The notes beneath the pieces are model-generated. The model had not been told where the DNA came from and made no database searches. It was given only the letters and a program-made list of their open reading frames with translations. 33,524 nt of DNA from an uncultured Pelagibacteraceae bacterium (lineage in GTDB: Bacteria > Pseudomonadota > Alphaproteobacteria > Pelagibacterales > Pelagibacteraceae), in NCBI GenBank assembly GCA_902543375.1, contig CACBYE010000003.1, positions 97,501 through 131,024 on the forward strand, written 5' to 3'. The position numbers and the translations under genes were made by a program. Positions 10,571-20,005 of the stretch are shown here, piece after piece; within the stretch, counting starts at the first letter, position 1, and every line of letters begins with the position of its first letter.

Positions 10571-13114
10571 ATGTTTAACCCTCTTAAGTTTATTTCTAAA
10601 TTTATTAAATCTAGTAATCAAAAAGAACTAGATAGAATCGGTAAAGTTGTAAATCAAACCAATATTTTCGAGGAAAATGTTAGAAAAATTAAAGATGAGG
10701 AATTTCCCAAAAAAACTGAAAAATTGAGAGAAAAATTAAAGAATGAGCAATCGCTTGATCAAATTTTACCAGAGGCTTTCGCTTTGGTTCGAGAAGCATC
10801 TTTGAGAACAAGGGGTGAAAGGCACTTCAATGTACAAATTATTGGTGGTGTTGTTTTGCATGAAAATAAAATAGCTGAGATGAGAACTGGAGAGGGTAAA
10901 ACTCTGACGATAGCTTTAGCTGCTTATTTAAATGCTTTAGAGGGTAAGGGTGTGCACATAGTTACTGTCAATGATTATTTAGCAAAAAGAGACTCGATTG
11001 AAATGGGTAAAATTTTTAGTTTTTTAGGTTTAACTTCTGGCTACATAAATAATGAGCAAAACGATATTGAAAGAAAGAAAAATTATGATTGTGATATTAC
11101 TTACGCTACTAACAGTGAATTAGGTTTTGATTATCTTAGGGATAATATGAAATTCTCAAAAGATGAAATGGTCCAAAGAGGTCATAATTATGCAATAGTA
11201 GACGAAATTGATTCATGTCTGATAGATGAAGCAAGAACTCCATTGGTAATTTCAGGTGCTGCAGAAGATAAAACTAATCAGTATCTAGCAATAGATAAAA
11301 TAGTAAAAATGTTAGATAAAAAGGATTATGAGATTGATGAAAAAGATAAAAATATTCTTTTAACAAATGAGGGTATTAATCATATTGAAAATTTATTCTC
11401 TAAAGCTGGTATATTAAAAAATGATAATTTTTATGATCCAGAAAATCTAGATCTAGTGCATTTTGTTAATCAAGCATTAAGAGCTAACCATTTATTTAAA
11501 AAAGATAAAGATTATTTAATCAAAGATAATAGTATAAAAATTGTTGATGAATTAACTGGAAGAATTTTAGAGGGAAGAAGATTTGGAGATGGTCTTCATC
11601 AAGCCTTAGAAGCAAAAGAAAGAATTGAAATTCAAGCTGAAAATCAAACATTAGCATCAATTACCTACCAGAACTATTTTAAACTGTATAAAAAAATTTC
11701 AGGATGCACTGGAACTGCAGCCACAGAGGCTGAGGAATTTTTTGAAATTTACAATCTACTTGTTGTTGTGATTCCAACGAATAAAGAGATGATTAGAAAA
11801 GATTATAACGATCAAATATTTCGCACAGAAAAAGAAAAGAATGATGCAATAATTAAAAAAATTACTGAGTGCTATGAAAAAAATCAGCCACTTTTGGTCT
11901 TTACCTCCAGTGTTAATAAATCTGAGATTTACTCAAAAATTCTTAACGAAAAGAAAATTAAACATATTGTATTGAATGCTAAAAATCATGAAAATGAAGC
12001 TGAAATCATTGCTAATGCAGGAAAAACAAAATCTGTGATTATTACTACAAGTATTTCAGGAAGAGGTGTTGATATACAGCTAGGTGGAAAAAAAGGATCT
12101 GTTGAAGAACAGCAGCTTAAAAAAGAAAAAGATTATATCAAATCTTTAGGTGGTTTGTTTGTGATTGGAACTGAAAGAATGGAGTCAAGAAGAGTTGATA
12201 ACCAAGCTCGAGGGAGATCTGGAAGACAGGGAGATGAAGGAAGTTCAATTTTTTACGTAAGTTTAGAGGATGACCTTATGAGAATTTTTGGTTCAGAGTC
12301 TATGAATAATATACTACAAAAATTAGGGCTTAAAGATGGTGAAAGTATTGATCATCCATGGATAAATAAAGCTCTAGAAAGAGCCCAGCAAAAAGTTGAA
12401 GCAAGAAACTTTGATATAAGAAAAACTCTTATTAAATTTGATAATGTTTTAAATGATCAAAGACAAGTAATTTTTTCACAGAGAAAAGACGCAATGGACA
12501 GTGATAAAATTTTTGACTACTCAGAAAAATTTTTAGCAGAAATTTTAGATAATTTAGTAAATTTAAAAATTCAAAGATTATCAAACCCTAAAAATACTGA
12601 ATTTAATAACAAATTAAAAACTATTTTTGGAAAAAGTTTAGAAGATAATGAATATAATGAATTAATATCCTATAAGGATGAAAAATTTAAAGATAAGATT
12701 TTTGAGAAATTTAAATTAGCAAGAGATGCTAGGTCAGAAGTTCTTGGTGAAAATCAATCCAAGGAACTTGAAAAAAGAATTCTTTTACAGTCAATCGATT
12801 TTAATTGGAAATCGCATATTCAATACTTAGAACAGTTAAGGCAAGTAATAGGTCTTAGATCATATGGACAGAGAGATCCACTCATAGAGTATAAAAAAGA
12901 AGCTTTCGATTTGTTCTCTACTTTACTTGAAAAATTAAAATTAGATTATGTAAAAATATTGATGAACTTAAAAGTTTACAGTGAGCCAACTGAAAAAATA
13001 AATCAAAGTATGTCTAAAGAAAAATTTAAAAATCTTAATAAAAAAATTAGTAGAAATGAACCTTGTCCTTGTGGCTCAGGTAAAAAATATAAAAAATGCT
13101 GCGGTGCTTTATAA
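10571..13114 (+). CDS. secA: protein translocase ATPase SecA
   Basis: An 847-residue preprotein translocase motor. Walker A is in MRTGEGKT (104-111), and the DEAD-type box is DEID in AIVDEIDSCLIDEARTP. The second motor domain has TSISGRGVDIQLGG and QARGRSGRQGDEG. The C-terminal SEC-C zinc motif is complete (C832, C834, C843, C844), which binds SecB or ribosome in other bacteria. It is divergent from argJ. The last codons overlap the stop of accA on the other strand by 6 nt, so no terminator can lie between them. Confidence 0.98.
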   Translation: MFNPLKFISKFIKSSNQKELDRIGKVVNQTNIFEENVRKIKDEEFPKKTEKLREKLKNEQSLDQILPEAFALVREASLRTRGERHFNVQIIGGVVLHENKIAEMRTGEGKTLTIALAAYLNALEGKGVHIVTVNDYLAKRDSIEMGKIFSFLGLTSGYINNEQNDIERKKNYDCDITYATNSELGFDYLRDNMKFSKDEMVQRGHNYAIVDEIDSCLIDEARTPLVISGAAEDKTNQYLAIDKIVKMLDKKDYEIDEKDKNILLTNEGINHIENLFSKAGILKNDNFYDPENLDLVHFVNQALRANHLFKKDKDYLIKDNSIKIVDELTGRILEGRRFGDGLHQALEAKERIEIQAENQTLASITYQNYFKLYKKISGCTGTAATEAEEFFEIYNLLVVVIPTNKEMIRKDYNDQIFRTEKEKNDAIIKKITECYEKNQPLLVFTSSVNKSEIYSKILNEKKIKHIVLNAKNHENEAEIIANAGKTKSVIITTSISGRGVDIQLGGKKGSVEEQQLKKEKDYIKSLGGLFVIGTERMESRRVDNQARGRSGRQGDEGSSIFYVSLEDDLMRIFGSESMNNILQKLGLKDGESIDHPWINKALERAQQKVEARNFDIRKTLIKFDNVLNDQRQVIFSQRKDAMDSDKIFDYSEKFLAEILDNLVNLKIQRLSNPKNTEFNNKLKTIFGKSLEDNEYNELISYKDEKFKDKIFEKFKLARDARSEVLGENQSKELEKRILLQSIDFNWKSHIQYLEQLRQVIGLRSYGQRDPLIEYKKEAFDLFSTLLEKLKLDYVKILMNLKVYSEPTEKINQSMSKEKFKNLNKKISRNEPCPCGSGKKYKKCCGAL

Positions 13115-14206
13115 TGATAAAGTAATAATAACTAACAATATAACAATCGCACCTAAAGCAAAAATAATATTTTTTTTAGACTCAATAGTCTCCTTAAAAT
13201 TAAAACTTTTAGTTTGTATTGCACTCAAACTTTCTTGGTTTGAAACAAAACCTTTGCCTCTGCCAATTTGCAAAAACTTATTTTTTCTATGATTAAGTAT
13301 CTCATCAGCAGTCATGCCTTTAAAGAAATCTAAATTTTGAGAAATAGAGTTTTTTATATTATTTAAAATCAAATCTCTATCTCTATGAGCACCACCTAAT
13401 GGTTCCGGTATTATTTCATCAATTATATTTAATTCAAATAAATCTTTTGCTGATAGTTTCATGGCTTTTGCAGCATCAAGCATTTTTTTTGGGTCTCTCC
13501 ACAATATTGTTGCACATCCTTCAGGAGAAATAACTGAGTATATTGCATTTTCTAGCATTAAAACTTTATTTGAAGAAGCAAGAGCAATTGCTCCACCAGA
13601 TCCTCCCTCTCCGATAATGACAGCTAAAGTAGGAACTTTTAACTTCATGCTACATTCTATAGACTTTGCGATAGCTTCTGCTTGACCTCTCTCCTCAGCA
13701 CCTACACCAGGGTAGGCTCCTGGTGTATCTATAAAAGATATAATTGGTAAATTAAACTTATTGGCTAATTCCATAAGCCTAATAGTTTTTCTATAACCCT
13801 CAGGCCTCATCATGCCAAAATTTCTTTCTATTCTTGTCTCTAAATTTTCACCTTTTTCTTGACCAATTACTAATACTGATTGATCTTTAAATTTTGCTAA
13901 ACCTGTTATGACTGATTTGTCTTCTCCATAATGTCTATCTCCCTCTAAGGAAATAAAATCATAAAATAAATTATCTATAAAAAACTTCGACTTTGGTCTA
14001 TCTTCATGTCTTGCGACCAAAGTGATTTGCCAAGGGTCTAAATTTGCATAAACATCTTTAAGTTTTTTGTCTAGTTCCTCCTGAGTTTTAGAAATTTTCT
14101 TTGTATCAACTTCTGATAATCCATCTTGATTAAAAGGATCTTTTAACTTTTCTAACTCATTCTCTAGATTTTTAATATCAGTTTCAAAATTTAAATAATT
14201 TTTCAT
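13109..14206 (-). CDS. accA: acetyl-CoA carboxylase carboxyltransferase alpha, with C-terminal TM tail
   Basis: A 365-residue AccA that, with AccD, moves the carboxyl group from biotin to acetyl-CoA, starting fatty acid synthesis. Crotonase-fold motifs are clear: [14 protein letters not shown] (about 162-175), [10 protein letters not shown] (199-208) and [12 protein letters not shown]. Usual AccA proteins are about 315-325 residues and end near the segment matching [10 protein letters not shown] (311-320). Here about 45 further residues follow: a polar linker (321-345), then an uninterrupted hydrophobic stretch at 346-365 ([20 protein letters not shown]) that ends the protein. That is a predicted single transmembrane tail, so the enzyme may sit at the inner membrane. 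Convergent with secA. Confidence 0.95.
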   Translation of the reverse strand: MKNYLNFETDIKNLENELEKLKDPFNQDGLSEVDTKKISKTQEELDKKLKDVYANLDPWQITLVARHEDRPKSKFFIDNLFYDFISLEGDRHYGEDKSVITGLAKFKDQSVLVIGQEKGENLETRIERNFGMMRPEGYRKTIRLMELANKFNLPIISFIDTPGAYPGVGAEERGQAEAIAKSIECSMKLKVPTLAVIIGEGGSGGAIALASSNKVLMLENAIYSVISPEGCATILWRDPKKMLDAAKAMKLSAKDLFELNIIDEIIPEPLGGAHRDRDLILNNIKNSISQNLDFFKGMTADEILNHRKNKFLQIGRGKGFVSNQESLSAIQTKSFNFKETIESKKNIIFALGAIVILLVIITLSL

Positions 14207-14270
14207 CTAAATATAAATATTACATATACAAGAAAAATAACAATAAAATGTCTATGTTACTATTATATAT

Positions 14271-14298
14271 TTGACTTAAATAGTCTAGAGTTTAAATA
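14271..14298 (+). promoter_or_regulatory. candidate promoter of glcB, near-leaderless
   Basis: TTGACT at 14271-14276 and TAAATA at 14293-14298 are spaced by 16 nt. A start about 7 nt after the -10 would fall at 14305-14306, the first base of the malate synthase ATG. This would give a leaderless or nearly leaderless mRNA. Pattern match only. Confidence 0.4.
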
Positions 14299-14305
14299 TC
14301 ATCTC

Positions 14306-16468
14306 ATGAATTCTAAATATCATTCTATAAATAGACTTAAAGTATCAGAAGAGTTATTTTTGTTCGTAAATAATGAGCTATTAAATGGTACTAATGTAAG
14401 CTCTGACAAATTTTGGAAAGGATTTGATGAAATAGTTCATGAGTTGGCACCTAAGAACAAAAAGCTTTTAGAAATAAGAGAAACCTTACAAAAAAAAATT
14501 GATAAATGGCACATTAATAATAAAGGTAAAGATATCAAAATTGAAGAATATAAAAAATTTTTAAAAGATGTTGGTTATCTGAAAGATGAGGGTCCAGATT
14601 TTAAAATTGAAACAAAAAATGTTGATGATGAGATAACATCAATAGCTGGTCCACAGCTAGTTGTTCCTATAATGAATGCTCGATATGCATTAAATGCTGC
14701 AAATGCAAGATGGATGAGTATGTATGATAGCTTGTATGGCACTGATGTTATTGAGGAGTCGGAGGATAGTGCTTCCACCTCAGGAAGATATGACCCTGAA
14801 CGTGGGACACTTGTAATAAAATATGGAAGAGAATTTTTGGATAAATATTTTACTTTGAGGGATTTTAGTTGGAAGAAAATTACAGGGGTTGCCATTCAGG
14901 ATGGGAAATTAAATGTTTTAAAAGGAATTGATGTAACAACTTTAAAAGACGAAAACAAATTTATTGGACACAGAGGTGAAGCTGACAATCCATCAGCAAT
15001 AATTCTAAAAAATAATAATCTTCATATAGAGATTTTGAAAAATCCAAGAGCATTCAGTGCCCAACAAGATCACGCTGGCATAAGTGACATTATTCTAGAG
15101 TCAGCTATATCAACAATTTGTGACAATGAGGATAGTGTTGCTGCAGTGGACGCAGAGGACAAAGTACTATGCTATAGAAATTGGCTTGGATTAATGAAAG
15201 GTGACCTGACTAGTCAATTTGAAAAAGAAGGTAAAACACTCGAAAGAAAACTAAATCCGAATAGAAGTTATATTTCAAAAGATGGCAGGGGTTTAAAATT
15301 ACATGGTAGAAGTTTATTGCTCATCAGAAACGTTGGCCATCTGATGACAAATCCCTCAATATTGTTGAATGATGGAAGTGAAATTCCTGAAGGTTTAATG
15401 GATGCTTTCATTACTACAGCGGCCGCTCTTCATGACTTTAAAAAAAAAGGAAATTCAAGAAGTGGTTCAATTTATATAGTGAAACCAAAAATGCATGGAC
15501 CAGATGAAACTGCATTTACTAATGAAATTTTTACAAAAGTTGAGGAGGTTCTAGGTTTAAAAAAATATACTTGTAAAATTGGAATCATGGATGAGGAGAG
15601 AAGAACTTCTTCAAATCTCAAAGAGTGCATAAGGACTTTAAAAAATAGAGTTTTCTTTATAAATACTGGTTTCCTCGATCGCACAGGAGATGAAATGCAT
15701 ACATCAATGGAGGCAGGACCTATGATCAAAAAAGGGGATATGAAATCTTCAAAATGGATACGAGCATATGAGAATAATAACGTAGATGTAGGTTTAGCTT
15801 GCGGTTTGTCTGGCAAAGCTCAGATAGGAAAAGGAATGTGGGCAATGCCTGACAGAATGAAAGACATGTTAGAACAAAAAACTGATCATCTAAAAGCAGG
15901 TGCTAATTGTGCTTGGGTACCATCTCCAACTGCAGCTGCTATTCACTCCCTTCATTACCATGAAATAAATATTTTTGATATTCAAAAAAAATTACTTGGA
16001 AGGGATAAAGCAAAATTAAATGACTTATTGACTATCCCTATTGCCGATAGACCAAATTGGTCTGTTGATGATATAAATAAAGAGATATCAAATTCTGCTC
16101 AAACATTATTAGGATATGTTGTTAGATGGATCGATCAAGGAATAGGTTGTTCAAAGGTACCAGATATAAATAATATTGGATTAATGGAGGACAGAGCTAC
16201 TTTAAGAATTTCATCTCAACATATTGCGAACTGGCTTCATCATGGAGTGACAACAAAACTTCAGGTTATAGAAATAATGAAGCAGATGGCAAAAATTGTT
16301 GATGAGCAAAATAAAGAAGACCCTAAATATATTAAAATGAGTGATGACTATGAGAGGTCTATTGCATTTAAAACTGCATGTGAACTAATTTTTACAGGTA
16401 TTGATCAACCATCAGGTTATACAGAGCCACTTCTCCATACAAATCGTTTAAAAAAAAAAATTAAGTAG
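14306..16468 (+). CDS. glcB: malate synthase G
   Basis: A 720-residue malate synthase of the G type (E. coli GlcB is 723). It condenses glyoxylate with acetyl-CoA to malate. By alignment to GlcB, the active-site equivalents are R341 (in IRNVGHLM), E430/E431 (MDEERRTS), D458 ([12 protein letters not shown]) and the late [12 protein letters not shown] segment with the catalytic Asp. The ATG has no Shine-Dalgarno sequence, and the gap to divergent accA is only 99 nt. Other SAR11 are reported to control this gene with a glycine riboswitch; none fits here. The 3' end overlaps recR by 8 nt tail to tail, in an A11 run. Confidence 0.97.
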   Translation: MNSKYHSINRLKVSEELFLFVNNELLNGTNVSSDKFWKGFDEIVHELAPKNKKLLEIRETLQKKIDKWHINNKGKDIKIEEYKKFLKDVGYLKDEGPDFKIETKNVDDEITSIAGPQLVVPIMNARYALNAANARWMSMYDSLYGTDVIEESEDSASTSGRYDPERGTLVIKYGREFLDKYFTLRDFSWKKITGVAIQDGKLNVLKGIDVTTLKDENKFIGHRGEADNPSAIILKNNNLHIEILKNPRAFSAQQDHAGISDIILESAISTICDNEDSVAAVDAEDKVLCYRNWLGLMKGDLTSQFEKEGKTLERKLNPNRSYISKDGRGLKLHGRSLLLIRNVGHLMTNPSILLNDGSEIPEGLMDAFITTAAALHDFKKKGNSRSGSIYIVKPKMHGPDETAFTNEIFTKVEEVLGLKKYTCKIGIMDEERRTSSNLKECIRTLKNRVFFINTGFLDRTGDEMHTSMEAGPMIKKGDMKSSKWIRAYENNNVDVGLACGLSGKAQIGKGMWAMPDRMKDMLEQKTDHLKAGANCAWVPSPTAAAIHSLHYHEINIFDIQKKLLGRDKAKLNDLLTIPIADRPNWSVDDINKEISNSAQTLLGYVVRWIDQGIGCSKVPDINNIGLMEDRATLRISSQHIANWLHHGVTTKLQVIEIMKQMAKIVDEQNKEDPKYIKMSDDYERSIAFKTACELIFTGIDQPSGYTEPLLHTNRLKKKIK

Positions 16469-17078
16469 AATTAATATTGAGTTTTGACCTGTTTTTAAAA
16501 GCAGAAATAAGTGTGCCATCATCGAGATTTTCTATTTCACCTCCAATTGGTAGTCCTTGGGCTAATTTTGTAATCTTTACTTCAATATCCTTTAAACTAT
16601 CCTGGATATAATAAGCAGTGGTTTGACCTTCAACGGTCGCACTTGTTGCTAAAATGACTTCATCTATTTTATTTTTTTTTACTCTTTCTACTAATGAATT
16701 AATTAATAAGTCTTCTTTTTTTTTACCAACTGAAGAAATATTACCGCCTAAAATGTGGTAATAACCTTTATATATATTAGAACTTTCTATGCTCCATTGG
16801 TCAGAGATATTTTCAACTACACAAATTTTCTCGTATTTTTTTTCTACAATTTTACAATTATTATAATTACACTCTAATAAACTAGATTTTAATATCCCAC
16901 AAATTTTACATCTAGAAACATTTTTATACACTTCCACTAAAGTTTTTGCTAACGGCTTTACCAATTCATCTCTATTATTAATTAACTTAAGTACTATTCT
17001 TTTTGCTGATTTAGGCCCCAAACCTGGAAGTTTAGAAATAAGTTTAATTAATTCTTCTATTTCAGAAATATTTTGCAT
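16461..17078 (-). CDS. recR: recombination mediator RecR
   Basis: A 205-residue RecR, which with RecF/RecO loads RecA at gaps. It has a helix-hairpin-helix ([12 protein letters not shown], 17-28), a four-Cys zinc finger (C57, C60, C70, C75), a Toprim domain starting near ICVVEN (85-90), and the C-terminal signature [20 protein letters not shown]. The zinc finger spacing is C-x2-C-x9-C-x4-C, wider than the usual C-x2-C-x8-C-x2-C. It is the last gene of the dnaX-ybaB-recR operon, a conserved bacterial trio. Confidence 0.95.
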   Translation of the reverse strand: MQNISEIEELIKLISKLPGLGPKSAKRIVLKLINNRDELVKPLAKTLVEVYKNVSRCKICGILKSSLLECNYNNCKIVEKKYEKICVVENISDQWSIESSNIYKGYYHILGGNISSVGKKKEDLLINSLVERVKKNKIDEVILATSATVEGQTTAYYIQDSLKDIEVKITKLAQGLPIGGEIENLDDGTLISAFKNRSKLNINST

Positions 17079-17081
17079 CTA

Positions 17082-17399
17082 CTACAAAGGCCACTTAAAA
17101 CCAGGTATTCCAAATCCCCCAGTTGCTTTTGAAATTTCTTCTGTAGTTTTAACTTTGATTTGAGATTTGGCGTTGTTATGAGCTGCAACGATTAGATCCT
17201 CTATTATATTTCTTTCCTCTTTCAGGATTTCTTCTGATAGCTGGATGGATTGCATTTCTCCTTCTCCATCAAGTGTTACTGTAACCGAATTTGATCCTGA
17301 AATTCCCTCTACTTTAATCTCTTTAATTTTTTTTTGGCTCTCTTTCATTTTGAGTTCTAATTCTTTTGCTTTATCTAAAATTTTTGTAAAATCAGTCAT
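17082..17399 (-). CDS. ybaB: YbaB/EbfC family nucleoid-associated protein
   Basis: A 105-residue DNA-binding protein of the YbaB/EbfC family, with a central coiled-coil-prone segment (LDKAKELELKMKESQKKIKE) and the typical GEGEMQSIQLSEEIL and SKATGGFGIPGFKWPL tail. I place the start at 17399 (MTDFTKIL). A clear Shine-Dalgarno sequence, AAGGAGA (complement of 17406-17412), sits at the right distance before this ATG. The start six codons upstream (17417) would place that element inside the gene. The chosen start overlaps the dnaX stop by 8 nt (ATGACTGA), implying translational coupling. Confidence 0.93.
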   Translation of the reverse strand: MTDFTKILDKAKELELKMKESQKKIKEIKVEGISGSNSVTVTLDGEGEMQSIQLSEEILKEERNIIEDLIVAAHNNAKSQIKVKTTEEISKATGGFGIPGFKWPL

Positions 17400-19029
17400 T
17401 GCTGTTCTCCTTACCATTTAAATCTACATCTATCAATTCGGCATCAGGAAAATTTTTTAATACATCCTGATAAATCTGAGATTTTTTTGATTTATCAATT
17501 ATCAATTTTTTCAAATCCTTTTTTTTGTTTTCAACTGAAATCTCACCTTTGAGTTGACTAAAAGTAATAATCCATCTTTCACCAGTCCATTCAAAAAGTT
17601 TTGAAGAAAGATCTTTCACGAAATTTTTATCTAAACTTTCGTTAAAAGATATTTCAATTAAATTTTTTTCAAATTTTACGAGATTTACATTTTTTTCTAA
17701 CTCGTATTTTAATTTTACTTCTCTATGTTTTGAGCAAACTGCTATCAATTCCTCCAATGACTTAATGAGTGATTTCTTTTCTGACTTTATTTCTGTTTGT
17801 ATTTCTGGTTTACTTTTTTCCTCTTGAGATATATTTTTAATTTGATTTACAGTTTTAGATTGCTCCTTGGTTTCAATTGTTTTTAAAGAATTATCCATAT
17901 CTATATCTTGCTCATCATTCGATTTTATTGAACCTAAATGCATCAATCTAATTAAAAACATTTCAATTGAAAGATATTGATTTGAAACAACGCTAAGTTC
18001 ATCAAGTGTTGAAATTGTAAATTGCCAAAATAATATTAATACTTTTGAATCTATTTGATCTGACAAATTTTTAATTCTTCTAAATTCCTCGTCATTTAAA
18101 GAAAAATTAGTGCCCTCTAAAGTTAATGAATTGATATTCTTAAAGTAGTATAATAATTCTAGAAAATCGTTTATGAAAACTTTTGGTTCAATACCCTGAT
18201 CATAAATCTTTCTGTAAATTTCTACAACTTTTGACTCCTTTCCTTTTAAAATAAATTCAAATAATTCTATTAGCTGTGATTTATCAAAAAAACCAAAAAT
18301 TTTTTGGGCAGACTTTAAATCTAATTCAACATTTGAGTCTAGTGTTAATAAAGCTCTATCTAAAAGAGATAGGGCGTCTCTCACTGACCCCTCTGAAATT
18401 TTCACTATTAATTTAAGAGCGTCATCACTGACTTTTCCACCTTCTTTATCTTTAATATCTTTAATAAATTTTAAAAGCTCAGATGATTTAATTCTAGTTA
18501 AATCAAATCTTTGACATCTCGAAATCACTGTTATAGGAATCTTTTTTATTTCTGTTGTTGCAAAAATAAACTTTAGATATTCAGGAGGTTCCTCCAGTGT
18601 TTTCAATAAGGCATTAAATGCTTGTTTACTTAACATATGAACCTCATCAATAATAAAAATTTTATATTTAGAAGACGTAGGCCCATATCTTGAAAACTCA
18701 ATTAACTCTCTTACATCGTCGACTCCAGTTTTACTTGCTGCATCCATTTCCAAGACGTCAATATGATTTGAATTAGTAATTGCCTCACAATTATTACATT
18801 TAACTTTACATTTGTTGTCTATTCCATTCAGGCAATTTAGATTTTTAGCAATAATTCTTGCAATAGTCGTTTTACCTATGCCTCTAATTCCAGTGAATAA
18901 ATATGCATTCGGGATCTTATCAGCCTTAATCGAATTTATTATTGTTTGAGTAATCACCTCTTGACCAATAAGATCTTCGAAAGTTTGTGGTCTATATTTT
19001 AAAGCCAATACGTTAGAATTGTTGTTCAT
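17392..19029 (-). CDS. dnaX: DNA polymerase III subunits gamma/tau
   Basis: A 545-residue clamp-loader ATPase. It shows Walker A GIRGIGKTT (47-55), zinc ligands C66, C74, C78 and C81, Walker B with DEVH at 128-131, LLKTLEEPP (141-149) and sensor I in ISRCQRF. The C-terminal part (after about 370) is Lys/Glu-rich linker plus a tau-like domain. I did not find an obvious gamma-producing slippage site. The start codon lies only about 10 nt after the predicted end of the SRP RNA helix, so the two may share a transcript. Confidence 0.97.
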   Translation of the reverse strand: MNNNSNVLALKYRPQTFEDLIGQEVITQTIINSIKADKIPNAYLFTGIRGIGKTTIARIIAKNLNCLNGIDNKCKVKCNNCEAITNSNHIDVLEMDAASKTGVDDVRELIEFSRYGPTSSKYKIFIIDEVHMLSKQAFNALLKTLEEPPEYLKFIFATTEIKKIPITVISRCQRFDLTRIKSSELLKFIKDIKDKEGGKVSDDALKLIVKISEGSVRDALSLLDRALLTLDSNVELDLKSAQKIFGFFDKSQLIELFEFILKGKESKVVEIYRKIYDQGIEPKVFINDFLELLYYFKNINSLTLEGTNFSLNDEEFRRIKNLSDQIDSKVLILFWQFTISTLDELSVVSNQYLSIEMFLIRLMHLGSIKSNDEQDIDMDNSLKTIETKEQSKTVNQIKNISQEEKSKPEIQTEIKSEKKSLIKSLEELIAVCSKHREVKLKYELEKNVNLVKFEKNLIEISFNESLDKNFVKDLSSKLFEWTGERWIITFSQLKGEISVENKKKDLKKLIIDKSKKSQIYQDVLKNFPDAELIDVDLNGKENSND

Positions 19030-19035
19030 ATTTAT

Positions 19036-19128
19036 AGGTCTAGGAGACTAGAACCTGAATAACTGTCTCTACGACTGCTTCTGTTAAGATCTGGTCGGAT
19101 TCAAGCAGCATCCACCTCTAGCCTCCAC
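19036..19128 (-). ncRNA. ffs: signal recognition particle RNA, small bacterial type (4.5S)
   Basis: On the minus strand this folds as one long hairpin: 5' GGAGGCTAGAGG pairs with 3' GGTTCTAGTCTCC through Watson-Crick and G-U pairs. On the plus strand the same G-U positions would be A-C mismatches, which fixes the strand. The apex contains the SRP core at about 19071-19094: GAC-CAGA-TCT-TAAC-AGA-AGCA-GTC. This matches the E. coli pattern of a symmetric CAGR/AGCA loop below a short stem and tetraloop. The tetraloop is UAAC (UMAC class) instead of GGAA. Ends are estimated from the helix and the upstream promoter. Confidence 0.88.
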
Positions 19129-19133
19129 AATCT

Positions 19134-19163
19134 ATTATAACAGTAATAATTTCTTATCTACAA
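19134..19163 (-). promoter_or_regulatory. candidate ffs promoter
   Basis: On the minus strand, TTGTAG (19158-19163) and a perfect TATAAT (19134-19139) are spaced by 18 nt, with a start expected near 19128, the inferred 5' end of the SRP RNA. The promoter lies between the pheA stop and ffs. It may also drive dnaX-ybaB-recR. Confidence 0.6.
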
Positions 19164-19168
19164 GAAAG

Positions 19169-20005
19169 TTATTTATTAATTTCTCTTTGTTTGTCAGCTT
19201 CAAAAACACCTAGAACGTGAAAATCCTGACAATGTAATCCAAGATCTTCCAGTGATTTTTGAACCCTAGTATCTTCTATGTGGCCATCAAGATCACATAG
19301 AAAGAAAAATGAGTCGAATGAATTTTTTTCAGGATAACTTTGAAGCTTAGTCAAATTAACTCCGTTGATTGCGAATCCACCTAATGATTGATACAAAGCA
19401 GCGGGTTTACTTTTCAATTTAAATAAAAAAGAAGTTATATATTTTTTATTACCAAATTCAGGCTGTGACACATCCTTTCCCATTATTAAAAATCTTGTTA
19501 AATTTCCTTTTTCGTTTTCAATATTTTTTTTAATAATATCTAAATTATATGTTGTTGCACTTAAAGAGGAGGCAATAGCTGCCATCTCTTTACTTTTAGC
19601 TTTAGAGATCATTTCTGCTGAGCCAGCAGTATCTGCTCTGACATGTTCAATAAAATTATTAGATTTAATAAATTTTGAACATTGTGAAAGTGCTTGAGCA
19701 TGAGAATAAACATCTTTAATTTCAGAAACTTTTGTTCCTGGTAAACCTAATAAATTATGTTCTATTTTTTGAAAATATTCAGCATAAATGTTTAATCTGT
19801 ATTCGAATATCAAATATTCAATTCCTATATTGCCAGTAATCCTATTTGACTCGGGAATAATTATTTTTGATTTTGTATCTTTTAGTGCTTTTGTAAAACA
19901 TTCATCAAAAGTTTTACATGGAATTACTTCAGCATTAGGGTCAGCTGATAGGGCTGCTAGATGTGAATAAGCTCCAAAAGTTCCTTGAAAGTAAATTTTA
20001 TTCAT
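19169..20005 (-). CDS. pheA: prephenate dehydratase
   Basis: A 278-residue monofunctional prephenate dehydratase: PDT domain plus ACT domain, with no chorismate mutase. It makes phenylpyruvate for phenylalanine synthesis. QGTFGAYSHLAAL opens the protein, the periplasmic-binding-like PDT fold follows, and the catalytic Thr-Arg-Phe is in NLTRFLIMG. In the ACT domain the Phe-binding ESRP motif reads QSYP (LTKLQSYP); ESY-type variants are usual in Alphaproteobacteria, so regulation may differ from E. coli. The start overlaps the kdsB stop by 1 nt (TAATG). Confidence 0.96.
   Translation of the reverse strand: MNKIYFQGTFGAYSHLAALSADPNAEVIPCKTFDECFTKALKDTKSKIIIPESNRITGNIGIEYLIFEYRLNIYAEYFQKIEHNLLGLPGTKVSEIKDVYSHAQALSQCSKFIKSNNFIEHVRADTAGSAEMISKAKSKEMAAIASSLSATTYNLDIIKKNIENEKGNLTRFLIMGKDVSQPEFGNKKYITSFLFKLKSKPAALYQSLGGFAINGVNLTKLQSYPEKNSFDSFFFLCDLDGHIEDTRVQKSLEDLGLHCQDFHVLGVFEADKQREINK

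Noticed and set aside
17400..17417. Earlier ATG for ybaB
   Set aside because: A clear Shine-Dalgarno sequence lies between this ATG and the one at 17399, pointing to the latter.
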